A stretch of 64,000 nucleotides of DNA from Prolixibacteraceae bacterium (GCA_028683385.1 JAQUIJ010000002.1:467233-531232); one strand, 5' to 3'. Positions 29,172 through 37,577 are shown, counted from the first letter of the stretch. A program made the numbers and translations. The notes: generated from the letters alone by a model not told the origin.

Positions 29172-31517
29172 ATGTCATTTTTTCTTCAGACCAAATTTAA
29201 TCATCTCCGGATTCTCAGTTTCATGGCTTGCATTATCCTGCTTGCTTCATGTAACTCAACCCGGTTTGTGCCTGAAGGTAAATATTTGCTCAACCGGATT
29301 TCTGTCCGTTCTGATAATAAAAGCCTGAAACGTGAAGAGTTGAAAATTCATGTCAGGCAAAAAGAAAACCTGCGCATTTTGGGTCTGTTGAAATTTCATT
29401 TGGGTGTTTATAATTTATCGTCAGGAACAAAGGAAAACGACTGGCTTAAGCGTGTTGGAGAAGCGCCTGTGTTGTACGACGAGTTTCAGACACAGAAAAG
29501 CAAAGATCAGTTGCAGATTTTCCTGAAAAACAAAGGCTATTACAATGCGGTGGTGAAGGATTCTCTGGTGATCAATCCGGAAAAGAAAAAGCTTAACCTG
29601 ATCTTCGATATCAAATCGGGAAAACCATACCGGATACGCAATTACACGTATTCCATCAAAGACAAATCGTTGCAGGGTATTTTGCTGAAGGATTCAGTTA
29701 GCCAATTACTCAAGCCAAACGATGTGTTTGATCTGGATGTTCTGAATGCCGAACGTCAGCGCATAGCAACCTATTTGAAAAACCGTGGATATTTCAAATT
29801 TTCTGAAGAGTTCGTCAGTTTTCAGGCCGACACGAATTTCTACAGCCATCAGGTTGATTTGACGATTAATGTCGATGATGCTCTTTTGAATAATGCTGAA
29901 ACGGAAGTTGTTCCGCACCAGAAATATAAAATCAGGAATTACCTGATCTATCCCGCATTTAAGCCAATTGATCTGAACGGCGACCAGCAAGAGCAAAAGC
30001 TGGATACCTTAATCGACAAGGATTACCGTTTTGTGTACCCCGGAAGACTTAAATACCGTCCCGTCTTGTTCTATAATGTGAACCGGATGAAAGACAGCAC
30101 CTGGTATTGTTTGCAGAATGCCGAAAAAACCTATCGGGCACTGAACCGACTAAAGCAATTCAAGCTGATCAATATTAGTTTTAACGAGACGGATCCGTTG
30201 CCTGGAGATTCGATACCGCTTCTCGATTGCAAAATGCAGCTTTCACCGCTTCCGAGTCAGAACTTCTCGGTTGATGTTGAAGGCACAAACTCGTCGGGTA
30301 ACCTTGGGGTGGCCGGAACCCTGAATTATCAGCAGCGCAATGTTTTTGGCGGGGCCGAGGTGCTTGATATTCAATTGAGAGGTGCCAGAGAGCGGCAACA
30401 AGCTTTGCAGGGGAGTGACAGGTTTAATTTTAATACTCAGGAATTGGGCATTGAAACCAGTTTAACTATTCCTAAATTCCTCAGCTTTATCAATGGGAAT
30501 CGAAGGTTTTCGTTTCAAATTCCTGAAACAAGGTTCTCTGTCGGGTACAATTATCAAAACCGTCCCGATTATACCCGAACGATTACAAACCTGAAGTTTG
30601 GTTACATTTGGAAGACTTCCGAATTTGTTTTTCATACCTTGAATTTGCTTGATTTGAATTACGTCAACCTTTATAAGTTCAATGAGGCTTTCATTAATTC
30701 GATCAGGGACTTGTACATAAAAAGTAGTTTTACCGACCATCTGATTTCTGCGTCGAATTACAGTTGGATGTACAACACCCAAAATGTGAACAAAAGAGAG
30801 GATTATAAGTATTTCAAGATCAATGTCGAGTCGGCTGGAAGCATACTTTCGCTCTACTCCAGGTTGGTAAACAAAACTAAAATCGTTGAGACTGATTCAA
30901 TAACAGGAGTAAGAAGCTCTTATTACGAAATTCTCAATACCCGTTTTGCACAGTATCTGAAAGGCGATTTCGAATACCGTTACGGACACATGATCAATAA
31001 ATCAAGTTCGGTAGTTGGTCGTGCTTTCCTCGGAATTGGTGTCCCATTTGGCAATTTTAATGTTTTGCCTTTCGAAAAGAAATACTTTACCGGGGGCGCC
31101 AATGGTATCCGGGCCTGGCAGGTTCGTTCGCTTGGTCCAGGTTCATACAAAGCACCTCCTGATGTCTACCCAAATCAGTCGTCAGACATTAAGCTTGAAG
31201 CGAATATGGAATACCGATTTAAGATGTTCTGGCGAATGGAAGGTGCATTTTTTATGGACGCTGGCAACATCTGGGCGATTAATTACAAAGACAATCGCGA
31301 AGGATCGGTATTTAAAGTGAACGAGTTTTACAAGCAGATTGCGGTAGGCTCTGGTTTTGGTGTACGGTTCGATTTTACTTACTTCCTGTTTCGTCTCGAT
31401 TTGGGCGTAAAAATGCGCGACCCATCCAAAGCTGAAGGCAAACGGTTTATTCCGGGAAATTATCAGCTTTCAAGCGATCTGTTTAACCTGTCTTTTGCCA
31501 TCGGATATCCTTTCTAA
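29172..31517 (+). CDS. tamL: TamL, BamA-family outer-membrane lipoprotein
   Basis: TamL is the lipoprotein variant of TamA found in Bacteroidota, thought to work with TamB in outer-membrane assembly. The 781-residue protein has a lipoprotein signal with lipobox LLASC (Cys about 27). POTRA-like repeats follow over about 50-400 (for example FLKNKGYYNAVVKDSL and YLKNRGYFKFSEEFV). A 16-strand BamA-type barrel follows at about 400-781, with GGANGIRAWQVRSLGPG near 641-657, which corresponds to the VRGF/Y motif of Omp85 proteins, and an aromatic C-terminus (FAIGYPF). The name rests on this combination. No tamB is in the window. Confidence 0.88.
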   Translation: MSFFLQTKFNHLRILSFMACIILLASCNSTRFVPEGKYLLNRISVRSDNKSLKREELKIHVRQKENLRILGLLKFHLGVYNLSSGTKENDWLKRVGEAPVLYDEFQTQKSKDQLQIFLKNKGYYNAVVKDSLVINPEKKKLNLIFDIKSGKPYRIRNYTYSIKDKSLQGILLKDSVSQLLKPNDVFDLDVLNAERQRIATYLKNRGYFKFSEEFVSFQADTNFYSHQVDLTINVDDALLNNAETEVVPHQKYKIRNYLIYPAFKPIDLNGDQQEQKLDTLIDKDYRFVYPGRLKYRPVLFYNVNRMKDSTWYCLQNAEKTYRALNRLKQFKLINISFNETDPLPGDSIPLLDCKMQLSPLPSQNFSVDVEGTNSSGNLGVAGTLNYQQRNVFGGAEVLDIQLRGARERQQALQGSDRFNFNTQELGIETSLTIPKFLSFINGNRRFSFQIPETRFSVGYNYQNRPDYTRTITNLKFGYIWKTSEFVFHTLNLLDLNYVNLYKFNEAFINSIRDLYIKSSFTDHLISASNYSWMYNTQNVNKREDYKYFKINVESAGSILSLYSRLVNKTKIVETDSITGVRSSYYEILNTRFAQYLKGDFEYRYGHMINKSSSVVGRAFLGIGVPFGNFNVLPFEKKYFTGGANGIRAWQVRSLGPGSYKAPPDVYPNQSSDIKLEANMEYRFKMFWRMEGAFFMDAGNIWAINYKDNREGSVFKVNEFYKQIAVGSGFGVRFDFTYFLFRLDLGVKMRDPSKAEGKRFIPGNYQLSSDLFNLSFAIGYPF

Positions 31518-31569
31518 AATCATTGACCAATACTCCCGGCATGTTTTTGTGTGACTTTCCTTCTTGCCC

Positions 31570-31737
31570 GAACGAATAGGCTGCGTGTAATCAAGTGTAT
31601 GTTTCGTTACGGAACGAAAAGGCTTCGCGCGATCAAATGTACATTGCTTGCCTGATCGAAAATACTTCGCGTGATCAAGTGTATATTTTGCGACTAAACG
31701 AATAGACTTCTCGTGATTAAGTGTTTATTGCACACTA
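31570..31737. repeat. Four degenerate 42 bp tandem repeats
   Basis: Units start at 31570, 31612, 31654 and 31696, each exactly 42 bp. Shared words are (G/A)AACGAA at the start, CTTCGCGTGATCAAGTGTAT in the middle and a T-rich end. In unit 1 AACGAA (31571-31576) is mirrored by TTCGTT (31603-31608). There is no reading frame through the array. It lies in the 451 bp non-coding region between tamL and an aldolase gene. Confidence 0.9.
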
Positions 31738-31763
31738 TATTGCCTAAAGTTCATTTCTTGACG

Positions 31764-31848
31764 GAATTATCGGTTATTTGTTTGCACTTTTTACCTTAGC
31801 CTATTCAGGATAAACCAATAACCCGATAATTTCATTCCTGAAAGTGCA
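31764..31848. other. Interleaved inverted repeats (possible RNA structure)
   Basis: Segment A (31764-31778, GAATTATCGGTTATT) is complementary to A' (31817-31833) with one extra C and one extra T. Segment B (TGCACTTT, 31783-31790) is complementary to B' (AAAGTGCA, 31841-31848). The order A-B-A'-B' is that of a pseudoknot, if both pair. A separate small hairpin GTGCA-GGA-TGCAC overlaps B'. No promoter was recognised, so expression is not established. Confidence 0.5.
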
Positions 31849-31917
31849 GGATGCACATTAGAACCTGTTCGCCCATGAATGTTATTTGATGCGATTGCCT
31901 GCGCCATTTTGCTAAAT

Positions 31918-31945
31918 AAAAAAGGGCCCCTTACGGAAGCCCTTT
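31918..31945 (-). terminator. Terminator of the type B aldolase gene
   Basis: AAAGGGC (31921-31927) pairs with GCCCTTT (31939-31945). On the minus strand the stem is followed by a T tract from the A run at 31918-31923, ending the aldolase transcript 24 bp after its stop. Confidence 0.85.
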
Positions 31946-31968
31946 GTATCAGTTAACACCGAATCAGA

Positions 31969-32964
31969 TTAAGCTTTGCCGGCCGAACCCAATACGTTTT
32001 CGTTTTTGTGTTTGTAAAGTTCTTTCAACGCGTCGCGAGCTGGTCCCAAATATTTACGAGGATCGAATTCGCCTGGTTTTTCAACAAATACTTTGCGGAT
32101 AGCAGCAGTCATAGCCAAACGTCCGTCAGAGTCGATGTTGATTTTGCAAACTGCCGATTTTGCAGCTTTCCGAAGTTGTTCTTCAGGAATACCAACTGAA
32201 TCTTTCAATGCGCCGCCAAATTTATTGATGGTATCAACATCTTCTTGTGGAACCGAAGACGATCCGTGAAGAACGATCGGGAATCCAGGTAATTTTTGTT
32301 CAATTTCTTCGAGGATGTCGAAACGCAATGGAGGTGGAATTAAAACACCTTTTTCATTGCGGGTACATTGTTCAGGAGTGAATTTATTTGCTCCGTGTGA
32401 AGTTCCGATAGAGATAGCCAGCGAATCGCAACCTGTTTTAGTAACGAATTCGATAACTTCTTCAGGTTTGGTGTAGTGCGATTTTTCAGCAACAACATCA
32501 TCTTCAACACCAGCCAGAACGCCAAGTTCGCCTTCAACAGTTACGCCGTGAGCGTGAGCGTATTCAACCACTTTTTTAGTCAACGCAATGTTATCTTCGA
32601 AAGAGTGGTGCGAACCATCAATCATTACTGAAGAGAAACCGCTATCGATACAGTCTTTGCAAAGTTCGAAAGTGTCACCATGGTCAAGGTGCAATGCGAT
32701 TGGAATTTCGCAGCCCAATTCTTTGGCAAATTCAACAGCGCCTTTTGCCATGTTGCGAAGTAAGTTGGCGTTTGCATATTTGCGGGCTCCGGATGATACC
32801 TGGAGAATTACTGGTGATTTCGACTCAACACAAGCCTGAACAATGGCCTGAAGTTGTTCCAGATTATTGAAGTTGTAAGCAGGAACTGCGTATCCGCCTT
32901 CAACTGCTTTTGCAAACATCTCTTTGGTGTTCACAAGTCCTAAGTCTTTATAGCTAGTACTCAT
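31969..32964 (-). CDS. Class II fructose-bisphosphate aldolase (type B-like)
   Basis: This 331-residue Zn-dependent aldolase cleaves fructose 1,6-bisphosphate to glyceraldehyde 3-phosphate and dihydroxyacetone phosphate. Motifs are YAVPAYNFNNLEQLQAIV (about 30-47), LHLDHGDTFELC (about 92-103) with the zinc His and catalytic Asp, SVMIDGSHHSFEDNI, the metal-site Glu in VEGELGVLAGVEDD and ISIGTSHGANKF. It is the short subtype, distinct from the second aldolase 348 bp away on the other strand. Either could specialise in glycolysis, gluconeogenesis or another sugar bisphosphate such as tagatose 1,6-bisphosphate. Confidence 0.93.
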   Translation of the reverse strand: MSTSYKDLGLVNTKEMFAKAVEGGYAVPAYNFNNLEQLQAIVQACVESKSPVILQVSSGARKYANANLLRNMAKGAVEFAKELGCEIPIALHLDHGDTFELCKDCIDSGFSSVMIDGSHHSFEDNIALTKKVVEYAHAHGVTVEGELGVLAGVEDDVVAEKSHYTKPEEVIEFVTKTGCDSLAISIGTSHGANKFTPEQCTRNEKGVLIPPPLRFDILEEIEQKLPGFPIVLHGSSSVPQEDVDTINKFGGALKDSVGIPEEQLRKAAKSAVCKINIDSDGRLAMTAAIRKVFVEKPGEFDPRKYLGPARDALKELYKHKNENVLGSAGKA

Positions 32965-33236
32965 TTAGTGATTTATTAATTGATTAACGATTGTGATTTT
33001 TGGGTTTTTTTAAAAGCAACGCAATAGTAGATATTTATCATTAAAAATCAGTCTGTGTGGTCTGATTGTTGATCTGTTTTAAAAAATACTTAACACTGAA
33101 AATAGCTACAATAAACCTTAACCAATCCACCTGTTGAAACTCAATACAAACTAAGTTTTGGCTTGCTGAATATTAATTTTCAATCCCAGTAATTCAGATA
33201 GTTGTCTGATATTTTCATTTTCAGTATGAACAATAC

Positions 33237-33268
33237 TATCTTTGATTAGTTATATTTTGACTAATCAA
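33237..33268 (+). promoter_or_regulatory. -7 box overlapped by a 9 bp perfect palindrome upstream of fbaA
   Basis: TATCTTTG (33237-33244) is a perfect -7 box, although no clear TTG sits at the -33 distance. TTGATTAGT (33242-33250) and ACTAATCAA (33260-33268) are perfect inverted arms around TATATTTTG. They cover the expected start point near 33251, where an operator or a 5'-end hairpin would act. The remaining divergent spacer (32965-33312) shows no other clear element. Confidence 0.6.
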
Positions 33269-33312
33269 GAATTTCAAAATAAACGGAATATTATATTTTA
33301 AAAATTATTACA

Positions 33313-34389
33313 ATGACAAAGATTTCAGAAGTTGTAAAACGCGGAGTAGTTTCCGGTGAAGACTTACAGAAAGTGTTCAAAATTGCTAAAGCTGAACATT
33401 TTGCACTACCTGCCGTGAATGTGGTGGGTTCCGATTCGGTAAACGCCGTACTGGAAGCTGCAAAACTGGTGAATTCACCAATAATCATTCAGTTTTCGAA
33501 TGGTGGTGCACAGTTTTATGCTGGTAAAGGATTGAAACTTGATGGTCAGGCAGCACCAGTTGCTGGGGCAATTGTTGGTGCAAAATCGGTTCATATACTT
33601 GCTGAATTGTATGGTGTACATGTGGTTTTGCATACCGACCATGCTGCAAAAAAATTATTGCCATGGATTGATGGTTTGTTAGATGCCGGCGAAAAACATT
33701 TCGCAACCTACGGAAAACCATTGTTTAGCTCACATATGCTTGATTTATCAGAAGAACCACTTCTGGAAAATATCGAAATTTGCAAAAAATATCTGGCTCG
33801 TATGAGTAAAATCGGAATGACTCTCGAAATTGAGTTGGGTTGTACCGGTGGCGAAGAGGATGGTGTTGATAATACTGGTATGGATAACTCATTACTTTAT
33901 ACGCAGCCTGCCGATGTTAACTATGCTTACGAAGAATTGAGCAAAATCAGTCCAAATTTTACGATTGCAGCATCATTTGGTAATGTTCATGGTGTGTATA
34001 AACCAGGTAATGTAAAACTTACTCCAAAGATCCTTGATAATTCGCAGAAGTTCATTTCTGAGAAACATGGTTTAGGCGAAAAGCCAATTGACTTTGTTTT
34101 TCATGGTGGTTCAGGTTCAACACTCGAAGAGATTCGTGAAGCTATCTCATACGGAGTTGTGAAGATGAATATTGATACCGATACCCAATGGGCTACCTGG
34201 GATGGAGTTCGCAAATATGAGGCTCAAAACAGAGCTTATTTGCAAGGTCAGATCGGAAATCCGGATGGAGAAGACAAACCGAACAAAAAATATTACGATC
34301 CACGTGTTTGGTTACGTAAAGGTCAGGAAACTATGATCGAACGGTTAAAAGTTGCCTGCAACGATTTGAATAATATCGACAGAAGCTAA
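33313..34389 (+). CDS. fbaA: Class II fructose-bisphosphate aldolase (FbaA type)
   Basis: This 358-residue aldolase has the FbaA (E. coli-like) form: MTKISEVVKRGVVSGEDLQK at the start, VVLHTDHAAKKLLPWIDGLL (about 98-117) with catalytic Asp and zinc His, LEIELGCTGGEEDGVDN (about 173-189), FGNVHGVYKPGNVKL and FHGGSGSTLEEIREA with phosphate contacts. It is encoded divergently from a type B aldolase, so the cell has two routes for the same reaction. The upstream palindrome overlapping the -7 box suggests it is the regulated one (inference). It ends at a strong terminator. Confidence 0.95.
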   Translation: MTKISEVVKRGVVSGEDLQKVFKIAKAEHFALPAVNVVGSDSVNAVLEAAKLVNSPIIIQFSNGGAQFYAGKGLKLDGQAAPVAGAIVGAKSVHILAELYGVHVVLHTDHAAKKLLPWIDGLLDAGEKHFATYGKPLFSSHMLDLSEEPLLENIEICKKYLARMSKIGMTLEIELGCTGGEEDGVDNTGMDNSLLYTQPADVNYAYEELSKISPNFTIAASFGNVHGVYKPGNVKLTPKILDNSQKFISEKHGLGEKPIDFVFHGGSGSTLEEIREAISYGVVKMNIDTDTQWATWDGVRKYEAQNRAYLQGQIGNPDGEDKPNKKYYDPRVWLRKGQETMIERLKVACNDLNNIDRS

Positions 34390-34412
34390 TTGCTTCCATC
34401 ATAAAAAAGTTT

Positions 34413-34438
34413 AACCCGGAAGATTCTTCCGGGTTTTT
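34413..34438 (+). terminator. Rho-independent terminator of fbaA
   Basis: AACCCGGAAG (34413-34422) and CTTCCGGGTT (34426-34435) form a 10 bp stem with a 3-nt loop, followed by a T run. Confidence 0.92.
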
Positions 34439-34483
34439 TATTTTCAAAAAAATGAAGTAAATTAGGGTAACTCAATCAACCTC

Positions 34484-35566
34484 ATGAACTTCAGACAGAT
34501 TATTCAGGATTATTTTACCTTTAGCCGAAACGAGCGCAAAGGAATTGTTGTTCTTTTAATCGTGATCTTTTTATTAGCTGTGGCCAATAAGGTCATCTTT
34601 TATTTTGAAAAACCTGCAAAAATTGATGTCGTATTATTGGATTCAGCCAAACGCGAATTGGGTTTAGTTATCGATTCCATTAATCAGCCAGTATCAGAAA
34701 AAACACTATTCTATTTTAATCCCAACACAATTGATTCAGTTGCTCTTGATAGCCTAAGCATTCCTGAATTGATAAAATTGAATTTGTTGAAATTCAGAAG
34801 TAAAGGTGGAAAGTTTTATACAAATGCTGATTTCAGGAAAATATATGGAGTGACTGACCAACTATTCAAACAAATTTCACCTTTTCTTTTGCTTGAAAAT
34901 GAATCGACCTCGCAGAAGGTCAAAATTTCAACTCCCGATTATTTTCTGTTCGATCCGAATAAAGCTACTGATGACGAATTTCTTCGGTTAGGTTTATCTG
35001 ATAAGCAGATTGCAACAATCCGAAAATATTTGGACAAAGGAGGTGTCTTTCGAAGTAAGGAAGATTTTTTTAAGATCCGGGTGATCAGTACAAATCAGAA
35101 GAGTCAATTGGCTGATTGGATTGTATTTGAAGGCCTTCAGAAAGTAATGCCAGAAAAGGATATTGTCTTAAAGACAACCACCATTGATATTAACTCTGCT
35201 GATTCCATTCAGCTCAAACAATTGCCTGGTATTGGTAGCGTTTTGTCAAAACGCATTGTGAAGTACCGCGATTTATTGGGCGGGTTCTATTTGATTAGCC
35301 AACTGAAGGAAGTTTACGGTTTATCAGATCAGACTATTTCTCTGTTTAAGGGAAAAGTAACTGTTGATGTTTCAAAGATTAAAAAGCTTGATGTCAATTT
35401 TGCCGATTTGAACGAGCTTTCGCGACATCCGTACCTGAAAAAAGATTTGGCAAGTAAGATTGTAAAGTTTAGAACGAAACATGGAAGTTTTCGGGATTTG
35501 ACAATTCTTCGTGATAGTATGATCTTAAACATAGACGAATACAACAGAATTAGACCATATTTTTAG
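34484..35566 (+). CDS. Membrane-anchored helix-hairpin-helix (ComEA-like) protein
   Basis: This 360-residue protein has one N-terminal membrane helix (about 19-41, GIVVLLIVIFLLAVANKVIF) and then four helix-hairpin-helix modules at about 85-140, 160-215, 235-290 and 303-360. The third is closest to ComEA, DINSADSIQLKQLPGIGSVL followed by SKRIVKYRDLLGGF, and the fourth reads VNFADLNELSRHPYLKKDLA. HhH repeats bind DNA without sequence preference, so an extracytoplasmic DNA-binding role in DNA uptake is possible, but no other competence genes are here. It lies between fbaA and rpsU and appears to be transcribed alone. Confidence 0.85.
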   Translation: MNFRQIIQDYFTFSRNERKGIVVLLIVIFLLAVANKVIFYFEKPAKIDVVLLDSAKRELGLVIDSINQPVSEKTLFYFNPNTIDSVALDSLSIPELIKLNLLKFRSKGGKFYTNADFRKIYGVTDQLFKQISPFLLLENESTSQKVKISTPDYFLFDPNKATDDEFLRLGLSDKQIATIRKYLDKGGVFRSKEDFFKIRVISTNQKSQLADWIVFEGLQKVMPEKDIVLKTTTIDINSADSIQLKQLPGIGSVLSKRIVKYRDLLGGFYLISQLKEVYGLSDQTISLFKGKVTVDVSKIKKLDVNFADLNELSRHPYLKKDLASKIVKFRTKHGSFRDLTILRDSMILNIDEYNRIRPYF

Positions 35567-35648
35567 AACAAAATATACCGTCATGCGTTCTTATTTTTAG
35601 TACAGTTAGTCGATCAAAATTATTAAAAATTAAATTTTTTGGTATAAA

Positions 35649-35679
35649 TTTGATTAGTAATGTTTAATTCATAAATTTG
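35649..35679 (+). promoter_or_regulatory. Promoter of rpsU
   Basis: TTTG (35649-35652), a 19-nt spacer and TAAATTTG (35672-35679) are an excellent match to the Bacteroidota consensus. A second TAAATTTG overlaps the -33 at 35645-35652 and might be an alternative. The leader to the ATG at 35714 is about 28 nt. Confidence 0.8.
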
Positions 35680-35713
35680 CGGCTCAAATTTTAACTAGAA
35701 AAAATATAATTCC

Positions 35714-35905
35714 ATGATCGTTATTCCAGTAAAAGAAGGCGAAAATATCGAAAGAGCGCTTAAGAGATTTAAAAGAAAGTTTGAAAAAACAGGTGTTGTA
35801 AAAGAGTTACGTGAAAGACAGGCGTTTTCAAAACCTTCGATTGTTAGAAGGACTGAGATTAAAAAGGCCATCTATATTGAGAATTTACAGCGTCAGGACG
35901 ACTAG
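35714..35905 (+). CDS. rpsU: 30S ribosomal protein bS21
   Basis: This 63-residue, Lys/Arg-rich protein starts [20 protein letters not shown], characteristic of bS21, which sits near the anti-Shine-Dalgarno end of 16S rRNA. In Bacteroidota bS21 takes part in hiding the anti-SD sequence (known for the phylum). No SD-like sequence is seen before this ATG, unlike hpf two genes downstream. It probably starts a transcript with xer and hpf. Confidence 0.96.
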   Translation: MIVIPVKEGENIERALKRFKRKFEKTGVVKELRERQAFSKPSIVRRTEIKKAIYIENLQRQDD

Positions 35906-35949
35906 AGATTTCTGGAAGATTCCTGCATTATGATGAAAATTATTTACTA

Positions 35950-36834
35950 ATGTCCCATCAGGAATCATTTATTAATTACCTGAAATACGAAAAAAGGTAT
36001 TCGCATTTAACTGCTATAGCCTATAAAAAAGACCTCGATCAGTTTGAAGAGTTTTTTGTCAAAACGATCGGGGATTTTAATGTTGAAGGAATAAATGATA
36101 AGGTAGCCCGAATGTGGGTTGTTGAACTGATGGATAACGGGATTTCAGCCCGTACTGTAAATAAGAAGATATCAGCGTTAAAGTCTTTTTATAAATACTT
36201 ATTGAGGTTCGAGGTAGTTAAGGAGAACAATTTGGTTAATGTGATTGTACCCAAAGTTCGCAAGAAGCTGCCTCAGTTTGTAGAAGAAAAAAGTTTGGAT
36301 CATTTGCTCGATGATGGTTTCTTTGGAACCGATTTTGAAGCACTTCGTGATAAACTAATTTTAAGTCTTTTGTATGGTACCGGAGTTCGATTGTCTGAAT
36401 TGATGCATTTAAAAGATGCTGATATTTATACAACCGAGTTTCTGATTAAAGTTTTAGGTAAGCGAAATAAAGAACGTATTATTCCTTATCCACGAAGCTT
36501 AAATCTGTTGATAGAGCAATACAAGTCTCAGCGTACCCAGTTATTTGGTAATCCTACACCATGTCTTTTGTTGACATCTAAAGGGAAACCCGTATATGAG
36601 AAACTAATATATCGGGTTGTTTGTAAAAATCTAGCTATGGTAACTACAATAGATCAAAAAAGTCCACATGTGCTCCGGCATACTTTTGCCACTCATTTAC
36701 TCAATCGGGGAGCCGATTTAAATGCGGTAAAGGAATTACTCGGTCACTCCAATCTTTCTGCTACGCAAATTTACACGCATACCTCTCTCGAAAAGATTCA
36801 AAGAGTTTACAGACAAGCACACCCACGATCATAA
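35950..36834 (+). CDS. Tyrosine recombinase, XerC/XerD-like
   Basis: This 294-residue recombinase has the SAM-like N-terminal core-binding domain (about 1-85, with [20 protein letters not shown]) and a catalytic domain with all expected residues: Arg in [11 protein letters not shown] (about 142), Lys in VLGKRNKER, HxxR in [19 protein letters not shown] (about 241-259), His in [15 protein letters not shown] and the nucleophile Tyr in IYTH. Length and motifs fit Xer proteins that resolve chromosome dimers at dif. Its place between rpsU and hpf is conserved in the phylum and argues for a housekeeping role, not an integrase. No dif site was recognised here. Confidence 0.9.
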   Translation: MSHQESFINYLKYEKRYSHLTAIAYKKDLDQFEEFFVKTIGDFNVEGINDKVARMWVVELMDNGISARTVNKKISALKSFYKYLLRFEVVKENNLVNVIVPKVRKKLPQFVEEKSLDHLLDDGFFGTDFEALRDKLILSLLYGTGVRLSELMHLKDADIYTTEFLIKVLGKRNKERIIPYPRSLNLLIEQYKSQRTQLFGNPTPCLLLTSKGKPVYEKLIYRVVCKNLAMVTTIDQKSPHVLRHTFATHLLNRGADLNAVKELLGHSNLSATQIYTHTSLEKIQRVYRQAHPRS

Positions 36835-36839
36835 ATTTT

Positions 36840-36845
36840 AGGAGG
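36840..36845 (+). promoter_or_regulatory. Perfect Shine-Dalgarno sequence before hpf
   Basis: AGGAGG lies 7 nt before the hpf ATG. This is notable because Bacteroidota genes rarely carry strong SD sequences; most neighbours here, including rpsU and the ribosomal protein genes, have only A-rich leaders. Confidence 0.85.
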
Positions 36846-36852
36846 ATAAATT

Positions 36853-37155
36853 ATGAATATTCAGTTAACAACTGTACATTTTACGGCCGATCAGAAATTG
36901 ATTGATTTTGTAAACAAGAAAGTGCCAAAACTTGATACTTATTTTGAAGGTATTATTGGTGCTGAAGTCATATTAAAGGTTGAGAAACCTGAAACAGCAA
37001 ATAACAAAATTGCAGAAATTAAGCTTTCTATTCCTGGAACCGACTATCTTTTTGCTGAAAAACAAGCTGATTCATTTGAAGAAGCGATTGATTTGGCGAT
37101 TGAAGCTGTTCGCAAACAATTAACCAAATTCAAAGACAAGCTAAAGGACAAATAA
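36853..37155 (+). CDS. hpf: Ribosome hibernation-promoting factor, short form
   Basis: This 100-residue protein of the HPF/RaiA family (MNIQLTTVHFTADQKLIDFV) binds the ribosome decoding region and inactivates it in slow growth. It has the beta-alpha-beta-beta-beta-alpha pattern, with EAIDLAIEAVRKQLTKFKDK as the C-terminal helix, and lacks the second dimerisation domain of long HPF. It is preceded by a perfect AGGAGG, pointing to translational control through access to the 16S anti-SD. It is 18 bp after xer and probably cotranscribed with rpsU-xer. Confidence 0.93.
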   Translation: MNIQLTTVHFTADQKLIDFVNKKVPKLDTYFEGIIGAEVILKVEKPETANNKIAEIKLSIPGTDYLFAEKQADSFEEAIDLAIEAVRKQLTKFKDKLKDK

Positions 37156-37176
37156 ATTGAAAAATTTATTCCGTTC

Positions 37177-37208
37177 TTGTGAATTCCAATAAAATATTTA
37201 TACATTTG
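37177..37208 (+). promoter_or_regulatory. Promoter of the tRNA-tuf unit
   Basis: TTG (37177-37179), a 21-nt spacer and TACATTTG (37201-37208) fit the consensus. Transcription would start near 37215, about 100 nt before the first tRNA, and run through the four tRNAs into tuf. Confidence 0.75.
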
Positions 37209-37315
37209 CAAACCTTTTTTGGACAAGTTTCTTAACTGAGAAATCTTCATAAAAGAAAGCCCTGTAGACAGGATTTTAATTGTTTATAGGGTCTTTGACA
37301 TGATGTGTAAATTTC

Positions 37316-37389
37316 GCCGAATTAGCTCAGTTGGCCAGAGCACGTGATTTGTAATCTCGGGGTCCACAGTTCGAATCTGTGATTCGGCT
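37316..37389 (+). tRNA. tRNA-Thr (anticodon TGT)
   Basis: A 74-nt cloverleaf: acceptor GCCGAAT/ATTCGGC, D-stem GCTC/GAGC, anticodon loop TTTGTAA with TGT, T-arm CACAG-TTCGAAT-CTGTG. The anticodon stem CGTGA/TCTCG has one T-T mismatch in the middle. CCA is not encoded. Confidence 0.93.
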
Positions 37390-37413
37390 CATCGAAATAA
37401 GTTCTTATATATT

Positions 37414-37496
37414 GGGGAGATACCAAAGTGGCCAACTGGGTCTGACTGTAACTCAGATGACGTACGTCTTCGTAGGTTCGAATCCTGCTCTCCCCA
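37414..37496 (+). tRNA. tRNA-Tyr (anticodon GTA)
   Basis: An 83-nt type II tRNA: acceptor GGGGAGA/TCTCCCC, anticodon stem TCTGA/TCAGA with loop CTGTAAC (GTA at 37448-37450), a long variable arm and discriminator A. CCA is not encoded. Confidence 0.96.
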
Positions 37497-37577
37497 CAGT
37501 CTGAATATTGGAATGACAGAATGGAGAATGTTAGAATTACACTAATATTCAAGCTTCTAAATACTGATTTTCAAAAT

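Noticed and set aside
31570..31737. CRISPR array
   Set aside because: The 42 bp units follow one another without unique spacers and are too diverged to be CRISPR repeats.
35950..36834. Phage or island integrase
   Set aside because: The gene lies in a conserved housekeeping cluster (rpsU-xer-hpf) and has the length and motifs of Xer; no attachment-site repeats or phage genes are nearby, despite the adjacent tRNAs.
37322..37552. Minus-strand reading frame with SRIRTYEDVRHLSYSQTQLA
   Set aside because: It is the reverse translation of the tRNA-Thr and tRNA-Tyr genes, a common spurious protein in databases.
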